A DNA stretch of 64,000 bases. Origin: Sphingobacteriia bacterium RIFOXYC2_FULL_35_18. Its GTDB lineage: Bacteria; Bacteroidota; Bacteroidia; Chitinophagales; Chitinophagaceae. The position numbers were made by a program, and so were the translations under genes. The stretch lies in the NCBI GenBank assembly GCA_001829005.1, contig MIAG01000010.1, positions 58,869 to 122,868 of the forward strand, in the 5' to 3' direction. This document shows, piece by piece, positions 1-9,372 of this stretch. Positions within the stretch are counted from its first letter, which is position 1; each line of letters opens with the position of its first letter. The notes under the pieces were generated by a model that saw only the letters and a list, made by a program, of their open reading frames with translations, did no database searches and was not told the origin of the DNA.

Positions 1-2
1 TG

Positions 3-3000
3 AATAATCCAGGTGATCTGGAAAGGCTTGTAATAGGACAGGCAAAAAAATTGGGTATCGGTGTTTTCCCTAATAATCACTTAACACCAGAGTCCTTTAG
101 TTTACAATTGCTTGCTATGATTAAAAGATCTCGCAGCAAAGGAACGCAAATAAGCGTAGCCAGTGTATTTCATACGCTTAATATTAAAACAGATTATGGA
201 AAGATTGAACAGTTTTTCCCTGTAATAGAAAGTGAGAATCTGCACCAAAAAGAAATCATTGAATCTTTTATAAAGGAAAGTACTCCGCATGAAAGGATCA
301 TACTCACCGGAGAACCTGGTAGCGGCAAATCCTGGTTTATTGAAAATCTCCAAAAAGAATTAGTTACCAAAGGGGTTAAAGTTATTAGGCATTATTGCTA
401 TACGCGGCTTGATGATTTTCTTCAGCATGAAAGAATCAAACTAAATACGTTTTACGGGAATCTTATCTATGATATCATCCGAGCTTTTCCAGCGTTAAGA
501 AATAATAAGCAAGAAAAACTTGCTAGTAATTTAAGAGAATTAAATATCCTTTTGCAAAGTATACAGGAGCCAACATGGTTAATAGTGGATGGATTGGATC
601 ATATTGACCGTATCTTTCATTTTAGGCAATTTACCGATATGGCAGTCGATGATATTGCTATCATAGACAACATTCAAAAGTTGTTAACATCAAACAATGT
701 AAAAATTATTGTTGTTTGCCAAAATATTCCACAGCTTGAAAAGTTTACCAATTTCAAGAAATTATTAATCAAAGATTGGACAGAGTCAGATATTATTTCT
801 TTTCTGCATAAACTCGATGTTGACAATATTTTGATCAAAAGGGATTTGTATTTGTCTTCTTTTTTACTACAAAAAAGTTCAGGCAATCCACTATATATAA
901 AATACCTGCTCGATGAAATTAGAATCAACCCAGTAGGCATTGATCAGTTGCCACCTTATTCCCATAATCTTAAGGAATACTATTCATACCTAATCAGTCG
1001 GTTAAATACTAGGGAAGATGTTCCGCAGGTTTTATCAGGTGTGAATTTTAGTCTAACCAAAACCGAGCTTGAAGAAATTACAAGTGAAGGCCATTATGTT
1101 GCCCAAGCACTTGCTATACTGTCTCCTGTATTGAAGGTTAACTTATCACAGAGCGGATATATCATATACCATGAAAGCTTCCGAAGGTTTATCATTGATC
1201 AATTAAAAGAACATGCTGTTTCAGTTGAAAAGAAGGTTTTTCAACCAGTTATGGATTGGTTTGCGACCAAAGATTTTTTTGTTTACCGAAAAGCGTACAT
1301 GCACAGTTTATCTTTTCTTTTTGAAAGCGGTGAATTTGAAAAGGTATTAGACCATCTAAAACACAATTTTGTAACCCAGAGTATCGTGAATGGCCAACCA
1401 TGGGATCTGCTTATTAAGAACTATAAATTATTTGTCAAGGCGGCTTGCTATCAAAGAAATTTTCCTGCTGTTATTCTGCTCAATGAAATTGACAAGATAC
1501 TGGGAACTACTGAAAATAGTTTTAATGAGCTTTTCTCCATTTATATTGTAGCATTAGGTAAGATCAAGGGATTTAATTGTGTCAGTGAATACTTAGTATT
1601 TGAAGGTACGCCTGTTTTTTCCACAGAAGAAGGAATAGAGGCTTGTTATGTTTGCGATGAAAATAACGTGGTGGCTCCTTGGGAATTGTATATGGATGTA
1701 TACCTGAAATCAGGTAAAGTGCCTAGTGATTATTTATCTTATTATATAAGGGGATTATTGGTTCTTAAGAAAGAAAATACGATTAATTCAATTGCAATTA
1801 AGCTTGATGGAAATTCAGATATAAATGGAAAAGAAATTTTCAAGGTGGGACTTGAAGAGTATAAAGACCAGCAATACGTTACTTATTTGAAAGAAAAGTA
1901 TCCTTTGGTAAAGTCGTTAATGGATTCGAAATCTGTTCCAGTAGTATTTGATGAACGGGTCATATTGATAATGGCCGACCAAATTATCGATTTCGACAAT
2001 ATGTTTTCAAATGAAGTGCCGGTTTTAACCAATTTTCTTACTGCTGTGGAAGGTCATGTATCTAACGAACAATTTATTGGGGGTTTGATAGATCGGTTTA
2101 AAGCAAAAAACTGGTTCTATAACTGGCTGATCTACTATATCAAAATAATTGTTCTTCAAAAGGCTGAGAAAGTATCGGATTACAATATAAAAGAAGCTTT
2201 CGACTACCTACAATATTCAACCGAACCTTTTCTTGGTAATCCGCGTACCTGCGACCTGTATGGTATCCGTCACATATTGTTCCAATCTTTCCAGGAAGGC
2301 CTCTCATTGATAAAATCACCAGAACAATGGCCAGAGATTATTGATATTCTTGTTAAAGTAACAAATGAAACAACTACAACCTTGCAGGGAAGTCAGGGCG
2401 GTCCATTGCCGACTGAGTCATTATTTAAGTTACTAAGTAATTATGTATCTGACAACAACCGGAATTACGTCAATACCGTTTTTGAGGAACTTTCTAAGGA
2501 TAAAGAAGATCATCACCTTCACAGTGATATTGCTTCTTATTATTTCAGGCTTTCATCACTTTTTAACGCTGCTGGAGAGAATGACAAAGCTGATCAATAT
2601 TTTACAAAAGCTGTCGAATACGCTTTTGGTTACACAATGCGGAAAGATCTCACTTTGTTGGATGCAATCCATGGAATTGAATTTTTTGCCAAAGTAAACC
2701 CGACACAGGCATTTGAAGATATTAAGAAGTTGCGGGTACTTGTGAATTCTGCTGTAGATCATACTGACGGCAAGGAGACATACTATTTTCCCGTAATGTG
2801 GGTGGAACGATTCTTAAAAAATGATTTTCGCAAAGCGGCATTATTCCTGTTACATGAGTTGGTTGAATCAAGATTTGACTGGCGTGCTGAAAAATCGCTG
2901 ATTGATTTACTTTGTATATCTAATGAAAACATTCATCCTGTAATTCAATTCTATCTGTCCTTTAGCTTGCCCTGTGTTGATAAAGAGAGTTTTGTCGTAC

Positions 3001-5072
3001 ATAATCTCAAATTATACAACTTACTGCAAAAGTCCTATCCTGATTTTGCAGAAAAGTTGATGTCCAGGATAATTCCCTCTGTACAACCTAAACAAAACAG
3101 AAGAATTTCAAATACTGCGGCAGCAATTTATAATCAAAGTATTGAAGAAAGTGGAATCGATAACAAATTCGCGATTCCAATGGAAAAAACATCTGTCGGA
3201 GTGAGTCAGTCTCGCATGAATAATAAATTGTCAAAAGGTTCAGCTAATATTTCCCAAATGAACCCAGATGAACTACTACATTACCTAGAAGAAAAGGGTA
3301 TTAGGAAAACAGATACTAAGGCGCTCGCGAAGTATTTTAAAACACTTTCTGAATTAACAGATCCTGTTAAAAATATTATTCAAACCTTAGTAAGGAAAAA
3401 TAATAGGAATGATGATAAAGTGGAATTGGAAAAATTGTTTGATCATGAGCCTCAATTTATATGTTTCTACTATGTGTGCTGTTTTGTTTTAGATACTGGA
3501 GGATGGTCAGAAAGGTTTGTCAATCAAGAGGCTTTTAATAAAGCCTACGAAATAGACAATCAAAAGACAATAGCTTATCTCTTTGAACTCTTGCCTCCGG
3601 TACTGGATATAGGATTTAATATTGACTACTCCGCAAATCTTATACAGGCCCTAGTTAATATTGGCTATGATACTACTACGATTACTACTATGTGGAACAA
3701 CCTGCTTGAGATAAGTAGCTACCGACTTCCCTCTCAGGATCCCATTCATTGGGAAACCGTACTAGATGATTCATTGGAAATGACCATTGAAGAAATACTT
3801 ATCGCTATTATTCTCAGCCGGTTCAGAACTGGCACGACAGAGAGATCGCAATGGGCTACGGCAGGGCTAAGTTATTTTATGGAACACTCCCAGGATAAAC
3901 TGGTGAAGCCGCTTCAATGGTTCTTCCAAAAGCGGGAAAAATTCCTGGATACAGTGCTTGCAATTATTCTTCAGCTATTATTGAAACAAAAAGAAAAGGG
4001 AAATAATTACTATTTACATTTTGAAGGAGAGTTGAAGGATATTTTTCCAAAACACCAGTTTCTGATTGACTTTTTATTATCACAGTTGCTTGGGGAACCT
4101 TTATCGGGAATCAATACAGTTGAAAGGCTTATTTACCCGGATCTTAAAGAGAATGACCGAAATGCGCTTTCCGGTTTGAATATACGATTCGGAATATTAG
4201 AGGATTGCGATATTGACATGGATCATGTGTTCAGTAAATATCTCGGTGGGTTCAGACACAAATATGAAGATTACCTGAAACTCTACTGGAACAACGCATA
4301 TAAAACCAGTGTACCGAATGTTTATTCTTCTGAATTCTTGTTGGATACACTGTATACTGATCACTACAATGAATTAAAGTCGTTGGCGAGGTTTGTTGAA
4401 AAGGATTTATTTAAATATACAGTATCAATAGATACCTCGTCTATCTTGGCGCAAATGCGATCATTAGCGCTACGCCCGGCAAATCTATTAAAGCCACATG
4501 AATTATCCGATCACTATACAATTGATGATTTTGTGGAAACGGACTGGATGAGAATAGCGCACTATGAAAAGGAATTCAAAGATGAAGGAGGGTTAAGGAG
4601 TAAACTTTTTAAAAGCTATGGTGGGATCGTATTTTCAGATAAAGAGGCTGACAAGAAGATCTTCCCATATTCAGACTACCGCCTATATCCTATTTTTATA
4701 TGGGGGGGGGAATTTCCTGAATATGAAATAGACAAGACAGTTGTATTTTCTATACTTCAGGATGACCCGCTAGAATCATATAAATTGCTTTGGCTCAATC
4801 CTGTTCTGGTTAAACATCTTGGATTACAAGGGAAAAATATTGATTCCGGCTTAGTTGCAATAAATGATTTAAAAGAACCAGTAATGAAAATGCGGACATG
4901 GAGCACGAATTATTTAGGCGATGGATATCGAACAAGTCTTGAAGATGAGATTGCTCGATATCAAGGAACTGATCTTATTATTAGGAAGGATTATTTTGAT
5001 AAATTATGTAGTTATTTTAATGTGACACCGTCCTATCGTACTCTTAGAATGGAATGGCCAGTCCTTAGGTAA
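3..5072 (+). CDS. Large STAND-like P-loop NTPase, 5'-partial (putative defence protein)
   Basis: The reading frame is open to the left window edge (first whole codon at 3), so the start and any N-terminal effector domain lie outside. The TTG at 51 is only the first possible start inside the window. Counting from it there are 1673 residues. A Walker A motif GEPGSGKS lies at about residues 87-94 and a Walker B-like LIVDGLDHID at about 177-186. A sensor-like strand (KIIVVCQN) follows near 218. The remaining ~1300 residues are helical and repeat-like, as in STAND ATPases that sense ligands. The end, with a 'GYRTSLEDEIARYQGTDLII' segment, resembles the conserved tail of large defence-associated ATPases (from memory, not searched). 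The role in phage defence is inference. A G9 tract at 4702-4710 lies in frame. No partner gene is visible downstream. Confidence 0.8.
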   Translation, partial: NNPGDLERLVIGQAKKLGIGVFPNNHLTPESFSLQLLAMIKRSRSKGTQISVASVFHTLNIKTDYGKIEQFFPVIESENLHQKEIIESFIKESTPHERIILTGEPGSGKSWFIENLQKELVTKGVKVIRHYCYTRLDDFLQHERIKLNTFYGNLIYDIIRAFPALRNNKQEKLASNLRELNILLQSIQEPTWLIVDGLDHIDRIFHFRQFTDMAVDDIAIIDNIQKLLTSNNVKIIVVCQNIPQLEKFTNFKKLLIKDWTESDIISFLHKLDVDNILIKRDLYLSSFLLQKSSGNPLYIKYLLDEIRINPVGIDQLPPYSHNLKEYYSYLISRLNTREDVPQVLSGVNFSLTKTELEEITSEGHYVAQALAILSPVLKVNLSQSGYIIYHESFRRFIIDQLKEHAVSVEKKVFQPVMDWFATKDFFVYRKAYMHSLSFLFESGEFEKVLDHLKHNFVTQSIVNGQPWDLLIKNYKLFVKAACYQRNFPAVILLNEIDKILGTTENSFNELFSIYIVALGKIKGFNCVSEYLVFEGTPVFSTEEGIEACYVCDENNVVAPWELYMDVYLKSGKVPSDYLSYYIRGLLVLKKENTINSIAIKLDGNSDINGKEIFKVGLEEYKDQQYVTYLKEKYPLVKSLMDSKSVPVVFDERVILIMADQIIDFDNMFSNEVPVLTNFLTAVEGHVSNEQFIGGLIDRFKAKNWFYNWLIYYIKIIVLQKAEKVSDYNIKEAFDYLQYSTEPFLGNPRTCDLYGIRHILFQSFQEGLSLIKSPEQWPEIIDILVKVTNETTTTLQGSQGGPLPTESLFKLLSNYVSDNNRNYVNTVFEELSKDKEDHHLHSDIASYYFRLSSLFNAAGENDKADQYFTKAVEYAFGYTMRKDLTLLDAIHGIEFFAKVNPTQAFEDIKKLRVLVNSAVDHTDGKETYYFPVMWVERFLKNDFRKAALFLLHELVESRFDWRAEKSLIDLLCISNENIHPVIQFYLSFSLPCVDKESFVVHNLKLYNLLQKSYPDFAEKLMSRIIPSVQPKQNRRISNTAAAIYNQSIEESGIDNKFAIPMEKTSVGVSQSRMNNKLSKGSANISQMNPDELLHYLEEKGIRKTDTKALAKYFKTLSELTDPVKNIIQTLVRKNNRNDDKVELEKLFDHEPQFICFYYVCCFVLDTGGWSERFVNQEAFNKAYEIDNQKTIAYLFELLPPVLDIGFNIDYSANLIQALVNIGYDTTTITTMWNNLLEISSYRLPSQDPIHWETVLDDSLEMTIEEILIAIILSRFRTGTTERSQWATAGLSYFMEHSQDKLVKPLQWFFQKREKFLDTVLAIILQLLLKQKEKGNNYYLHFEGELKDIFPKHQFLIDFLLSQLLGEPLSGINTVERLIYPDLKENDRNALSGLNIRFGILEDCDIDMDHVFSKYLGGFRHKYEDYLKLYWNNAYKTSVPNVYSSEFLLDTLYTDHYNELKSLARFVEKDLFKYTVSIDTSSILAQMRSLALRPANLLKPHELSDHYTIDDFVETDWMRIAHYEKEFKDEGGLRSKLFKSYGGIVFSDKEADKKIFPYSDYRLYPIFIWGGEFPEYEIDKTVVFSILQDDPLESYKLLWLNPVLVKHLGLQGKNIDSGLVAINDLKEPVMKMRTWSTNYLGDGYRTSLEDEIARYQGTDLIIRKDYFDKLCSYFNVTPSYRTLRMEWPVLR
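4702..4710 (+). repeat. G9 homopolymer tract inside the STAND NTPase gene
   Basis: Nine consecutive G follow a T, within Trp-Gly-Gly-Glu codons at about residues 1551-1554. The surrounding DNA is AT-rich, so the run stands out. One extra G brings a TGA seven codons on, and one lost G brings a TAG ten codons on. Either change would remove the conserved last ~120 residues. Whether the tract length varies in the population cannot be seen here. Confidence 0.85.
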
Positions 5073-5396
5073 AATCAAGATAAAAAGGGTTACATAGTCA
5101 CAGATTTTTTTGCACATCATGTTTAATATTCCGTAACCATGTATTTCTGTGTTGATTTGAATTAGACGACCCTTTCCCTTTATGCTATTAATTTTTCATA
5201 CATTATTTACTTGTGAGACATGGCTTGAGTTCATGTCAAAAGTCTTGTAAGGTGTCATGTTTAATATATTGTAAGTCATTCCGAATCTTGTCGTCTCGAC
5301 TAAAAAAGCTCCGATCTTATTTGATCGGAGCTTTTACTTTTCTAAAATCAATTTGATTATTTCGAATCAATAGTTAGAGTTATAAGCTCATTTCAA
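5073..5396. other. Non-coding strip after the STAND gene; possible island edge
   Basis: No credible gene lies in these 324 bases. Two imperfect copies of a ~25-base direct repeat (tcatgtttaatat..gtaa..cat) lie at 5116-5140 and 5254-5279. A sequence at 5277-5300 (gaatcttgtcgtctcgac) looks like the T-arm and acceptor end of a tRNA. A strong hairpin terminator follows. The arrangement resembles the attachment end of a tyrosine-integrase element, but no integrase is visible in the window. Confidence 0.4.
5304..5335. terminator. Bidirectional intrinsic terminator
   Basis: A 13-base-pair stem (aaaagctccgatc at 5304-5316, gatcggagctttt at 5323-5335) with a 6-base loop has A/T runs on both sides, so it can stop transcription from either strand. 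It sits between the STAND gene and the convergent Tricorn-like protease gene. Confidence 0.8.
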
Positions 5397-8300
5397 CTAA
5401 TTCTTCGGCCTAAACGAACGAATCGGAGGCGCTGGTTCTTTCTTCAATTCTATCCCTTGAGAAGGCATTAAACGCAACGCTTCTTGCACAGCTTTTTCCA
5501 ATTGTGGATCACGTCCTTCAATGATGGCTTTGGGGTCATGAAATACTTCAATATCTGGTGCAACTCCTTCTGCTTCCACTGCCCATTTACCATCGGTATC
5601 GAAGAAGCCACCACGTGGTGCCACCATTCTACCACCGTCAATAAATGGAGGCGTATCCCAAGTGCCCACTAATCCACCCCAAGTTCTCGTGCCAACCAAT
5701 GGCCCAATATTCATTTTCTTAAACATATAGGGAAGTAGGTCTCCACCCGAACCAGCATTCTCATTAATGATCATCACTTTAGGTCCCCAGATGCCCGCCA
5801 TTGGCGTTGTTGATACTTTATGGCCTTCTACTCGGTTATTAAAATAGCCCTGTAATTTTCTGCTCATCACATCAATCATATAATCCGCAGCAGATCCACC
5901 GCCATTATTTCTCTCATCAATGATGGCTCCTTTTTTGTCTTGTTGAGAAAAATAATAACGGTTAAAAGAAGTGTATCCAGGATCACCCGTATTCGGTACA
6001 TATACATAGGCTAATTTACCACCAGATAATTCATCTACTTTTTTGCGATTGCTTTCTACCCAATGCCTCGAGCGTAATCCAGCTTCATTGGCAATAGGTA
6101 CAACCGTAATTAATTGTGCACCTTCTACACTAGGTTGGCTATTTACTTTAATCTTGATTTGCTTGTTGGCAGTGCCTTCAAACAAACTGAACAAATTCAT
6201 GGAAGCATCTAATTTTTTTCCTTCTACTTCCACTAAATAATCGCCTTCTTTTACTTTTATGCCAGGCCCGCTTAATGGAGACTTTAATTCTGGATTCCAG
6301 TTTTCGCCAGTGTATATTTTCTTGATTTTAAAGAAGCCATTTTCAACAGTATAATCTGCGCCCAATAAGCCAACTGGTATAGAAGGTACGGAGGGATAAT
6401 CGCCTCCGCTTACATAGGAATGTCCTACGGATACTTCACCGCTAATGATATCGATGATATAGTTTAAATCGGAACGATGCTTTACGTGTTTTACCCAAGG
6501 TTGATACCATTCGAAAATTTTATTCCAAGGTGCACCATGTACATTGTTCACGTATAAAAAATCACGTTGTAAACGCCAACCTTCTTTAAAAATTTGTTCT
6601 GCTTCTTTTGCTGGGTCTACATAAACGCGCATTCCTTCAGTAGCTAATCTTCCATCTCCAGGCCTAGGCGCAGCAAGGGTTCCATTCAAAAACCAGTTTG
6701 CACCAGAACGGTATAAAATATTTTTTCTATCTGCACTGCTTACCACATTGTTGACTGATTTGGCAAATTCAATACTCTTTTGGTCTTTGGTGGTATACTT
6801 GTACAAAGCAGTACCTTGATTGGCAATATCTTCTGTATAAAAAACCGAACCATCAGGCCCAGCAACTAAAGAAGAATAACTACGCAATGGTAAATTGGCT
6901 GCAATAATTCGCTGTGCTAATCCATCAAAATCAATTTTTACTGTAACCGCCGAAGCACTTGCAGGCTTGGCTGGTTTAGCAGCACTATCAGCAGGATTTT
7001 TTACAGGTTCGTCATCGCTCTTGGGTTCAAAAGGAGAAGGTGCATCCTTACTTAATACGGCAATATATAATGCCCTATTTACTGGATAATTGTAACTACT
7101 CATGTCTAACCAACCAGAAGCCAAACCATAATCGGTACTCGCTAAAAAGTACAAATATTTTCCGCTTTCGTCCCATTGTGGGTCAATGGCATCGGCCAAA
7201 CCGTCGGTCACTAATTTACTTTGGCCAGTTTCAATTTGAAAAACTTTGACTGCTTTAAATTGATTGTTCTGTTGTTGTACATAAGCAATCCACTTACTGT
7301 CTGGAGACCAAACAGGTTTCATGGTTCTATCAGGGTGTGCATATTTATCGGTGTCTACTTTTTTATATGCACCCGATTTTAAATCGATGTACCAAATGGT
7401 ATAATCAGTGTCTACAAAAGCAATGTATTTATTATCGGGAGACCATGTTGGTGTGAAATAAAATTTCTTATTCGGCATCGCAAATGTTTGCGCAGTTTGT
7501 AATCCAAATTGGTCTTTTACCGTTAATTGGTATTCCCCATTTTCATCGGAGAACCAAGCAATTTTTTGTCCATCTGGCGACCAAATAGGCGCCCGATCTG
7601 CTGTTCCAGTAGAGTTGCTGATATTTTTCCAATCACCATTCTCTTTTGGTACAGTAAAAATTTCACCCCTACTTTCAAATAGGGCGCGTTTGCCAGATGG
7701 AGATAATTGTGGGTTGGTTAAATTACCAGCAGTTAAATTATTCCATCTTGGTCTTCCCCAATTTAAATCGGCTTTTACATTGATATTTAATTGAGTGGTT
7801 TTTTGAGTAGCAATATCATAACTATGCAAATAACCCGCTTGTTCAAAAATCAATTTGTTGTTGCTGGCAGATACATTTTTAATGTCAAAGTCTTTGAAGA
7901 AAGTAATTTGTTTTTGTGTTTTGGTTGTAGGATCATAAGACCAGATATTGTTAATGAAATCTTGCTCCGATAAAAAATACAAAATGCCATTGTTCCAAGT
8001 AGGAGCCGTATGTCTTTCTTTATTGCCTTGTACCGTTTTAGTGGTTTCAAAAGTTTTTAAATTAAATAGCCATATAGGTTGAGCTTGGCCGCCGCGATAG
8101 TTGCGCCACTCAGGATCCCAAAAACTATAGGGTTGAAAAGCCATGGTAGCTCCATCATTCGAAATACTCCCTACAAATCCAAATGGAAGTGGTAAAGGAT
8201 CAGGGGTGCCACCATTTACAGAAACTTTAAAGAATTTGGTATTCACGGTAGGGTAACCGGCTCTGCTAGAAGTAAAGAAAACAGCATTGCCATCGGGCAA

Positions 8301-8654
8301 CCAACCTTGTGTAATATCAGGGCCAGGATGCCAGGTTAATCTTTTAGGAGCACCACCATCAATAGGTACGATATACACATCGGTATTGCCATCATACTGA
8401 CCACTAAATGCAACCCATTTTCCATTAGGGCTAATTTTTGGTGAAGTTTCTGCACCAATGGCACTGGTAAGTCTTCTTGCATCTCCTCCTTTATGATCTA
8501 CTACCCATAAATCATCGGCATGAACAAATACAATATGGTCTTTGCTGGCATTGGGTTGCCTCAGCAACATACTTCCTTGTGCATAAATGTTTTGCGCACT
8601 TAGACCCAATAAAAAACAAAGGAAAATTTTTCCAATGGTAGAAGGTTTATACAT
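5397..8654 (-). CDS. Tricorn-like S41 family serine protease, secreted
   Basis: This 1085-residue protein has a signal peptide ending near residue 25 (..NIYAQ). WD40/PD40-like beta-propeller blades with repeated 'WSPDGQKIAW' / 'SPNGKWVAFSG' motifs fill about residues 35-550. An Ala/Pro/Lys linker near 555-575 is followed by more propeller sequence. The C-terminal half holds the tricorn core, with a candidate catalytic His in KHRSDLNYI (~745), a PDZ-like segment (~780-860) and an S41 domain. The S41 domain has AIIDERNNGGGS and the nucleophile motif NAGSGGDLLPYMF. Archaeal tricorn degrades peptides produced by the proteasome. In Bacteroidota such proteins are periplasmic or outer-membrane peptidases of unproven substrate. 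The gene stands alone, and a TATCTTTT box precedes it on the minus strand. Confidence 0.93.
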   Translation of the reverse strand: MYKPSTIGKIFLCFLLGLSAQNIYAQGSMLLRQPNASKDHIVFVHADDLWVVDHKGGDARRLTSAIGAETSPKISPNGKWVAFSGQYDGNTDVYIVPIDGGAPKRLTWHPGPDITQGWLPDGNAVFFTSSRAGYPTVNTKFFKVSVNGGTPDPLPLPFGFVGSISNDGATMAFQPYSFWDPEWRNYRGGQAQPIWLFNLKTFETTKTVQGNKERHTAPTWNNGILYFLSEQDFINNIWSYDPTTKTQKQITFFKDFDIKNVSASNNKLIFEQAGYLHSYDIATQKTTQLNINVKADLNWGRPRWNNLTAGNLTNPQLSPSGKRALFESRGEIFTVPKENGDWKNISNSTGTADRAPIWSPDGQKIAWFSDENGEYQLTVKDQFGLQTAQTFAMPNKKFYFTPTWSPDNKYIAFVDTDYTIWYIDLKSGAYKKVDTDKYAHPDRTMKPVWSPDSKWIAYVQQQNNQFKAVKVFQIETGQSKLVTDGLADAIDPQWDESGKYLYFLASTDYGLASGWLDMSSYNYPVNRALYIAVLSKDAPSPFEPKSDDEPVKNPADSAAKPAKPASASAVTVKIDFDGLAQRIIAANLPLRSYSSLVAGPDGSVFYTEDIANQGTALYKYTTKDQKSIEFAKSVNNVVSSADRKNILYRSGANWFLNGTLAAPRPGDGRLATEGMRVYVDPAKEAEQIFKEGWRLQRDFLYVNNVHGAPWNKIFEWYQPWVKHVKHRSDLNYIIDIISGEVSVGHSYVSGGDYPSVPSIPVGLLGADYTVENGFFKIKKIYTGENWNPELKSPLSGPGIKVKEGDYLVEVEGKKLDASMNLFSLFEGTANKQIKIKVNSQPSVEGAQLITVVPIANEAGLRSRHWVESNRKKVDELSGGKLAYVYVPNTGDPGYTSFNRYYFSQQDKKGAIIDERNNGGGSAADYMIDVMSRKLQGYFNNRVEGHKVSTTPMAGIWGPKVMIINENAGSGGDLLPYMFKKMNIGPLVGTRTWGGLVGTWDTPPFIDGGRMVAPRGGFFDTDGKWAVEAEGVAPDIEVFHDPKAIIEGRDPQLEKAVQEALRLMPSQGIELKKEPAPPIRSFRPKN

Positions 8655-8751
8655 GGTTTTAGTTTTAGGTATGATTGAGACCTAAAAGATACAATGGACT
8701 TTTTTACAAAGCAAATCAAATGGATCAACTGTTCGGTTAGCTATAGGGCAA

Positions 8752-8779
8752 TAAAAAGCCCGACCTATTGGGCCGGGCT
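8752..8779 (-). terminator. Intrinsic terminator of ndk
   Basis: Read on the minus strand, a GC-rich stem (agcccg..cgggct, plus-strand 8757-8779, one internal mismatch) is followed by five T. It lies about 50 bases after the ndk stop codon. Confidence 0.75.
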
Positions 8780-8826
8780 CTTCATTATTTCAATTTGAAC
8801 AAAGCTTTAAGTAAGCTTCAATTAAT

Positions 8827-9243
8827 TTAGAATCTTTCTAACTTAGAAAAGAAAAAGTCTGCTTCAATGGCTGCGTTCTCATCGCTATCACTACCGTGAA
8901 CGGCGTTTTCGCCAACAGATGCTGCAAATAATTTACGGATGGTTCCTTCAGCAGCTTGTGCTGGGTTGGTTGCACCAATCAATGTTCTAAAATCGGCTAC
9001 TGCATTTTCTTTTTCTAAAACAGCTGCTACAATTGGGCCACTGCTCATGAAATCAACTAGTTCCTGGTAAAAAGGACGCTCTCTGTGGATATCATAGAAA
9101 AGACCAGCTTGCTCAGGTGTTAAGCGAGTCCATTTCATTGCTTTGATTGAAAAGCCAGCCTTAATCATCTGGTCTAAAATAGCTCCTGTGTACCCTTTTT
9201 GGGTAGCATCGGGCTTAATCATGGTAAATGTTCTATTGCTCAT
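8827..9243 (-). CDS. ndk: Nucleoside diphosphate kinase
   Basis: The protein has 138 residues, the usual Ndk length. It transfers the gamma phosphate of ATP to nucleoside diphosphates through a phosphohistidine. The N-terminal TFTMIKPDA is the family signature start. The active-site His is H116 in NAVHGSDS, followed by the conserved SDENA. The gene is monocistronic, with its own promoter-like TACTTTTG element just upstream and a terminator downstream. It is convergent with nothing and divergent from the DHH phosphoesterase gene. Confidence 0.98.
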   Translation of the reverse strand: MSNRTFTMIKPDATQKGYTGAILDQMIKAGFSIKAMKWTRLTPEQAGLFYDIHRERPFYQELVDFMSSGPIVAAVLEKENAVADFRTLIGATNPAQAAEGTIRKLFAASVGENAVHGSDSDENAAIEADFFFSKLERF

Positions 9244-9261
9244 ATTTGTTTAATTTCGGCG

Positions 9262-9269
9262 CAAAAGTA
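9262..9269 (-). promoter_or_regulatory. Bacteroidota -7 element (TACTTTTG) of ndk
   Basis: On the minus strand the sequence TACTTTTG matches the Bacteroidota -7 consensus TAnnTTTG, 19 bases before the ndk start codon. A 19-base core around it (TATTCCTTAC[T/C]TTTGCGCC) recurs upstream of ychF with one mismatch. No clear -33 TTG was found at standard spacing. Confidence 0.6.
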
Positions 9270-9372
9270 AGGAATAGCAAGGGCTTGAGTGGTATTCAAT
9301 CGCTAAAATTTCAATAAATTATTCAAAATCTTTTGACAGACTAATGAAGAAGACGCATTTTTGCCCGATTAT

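Noticed and set aside
2443..2697. 84-residue plus-strand ORF inside the STAND gene
   Set aside because: It is a shifted-frame shadow of the long gene with no features of its own.
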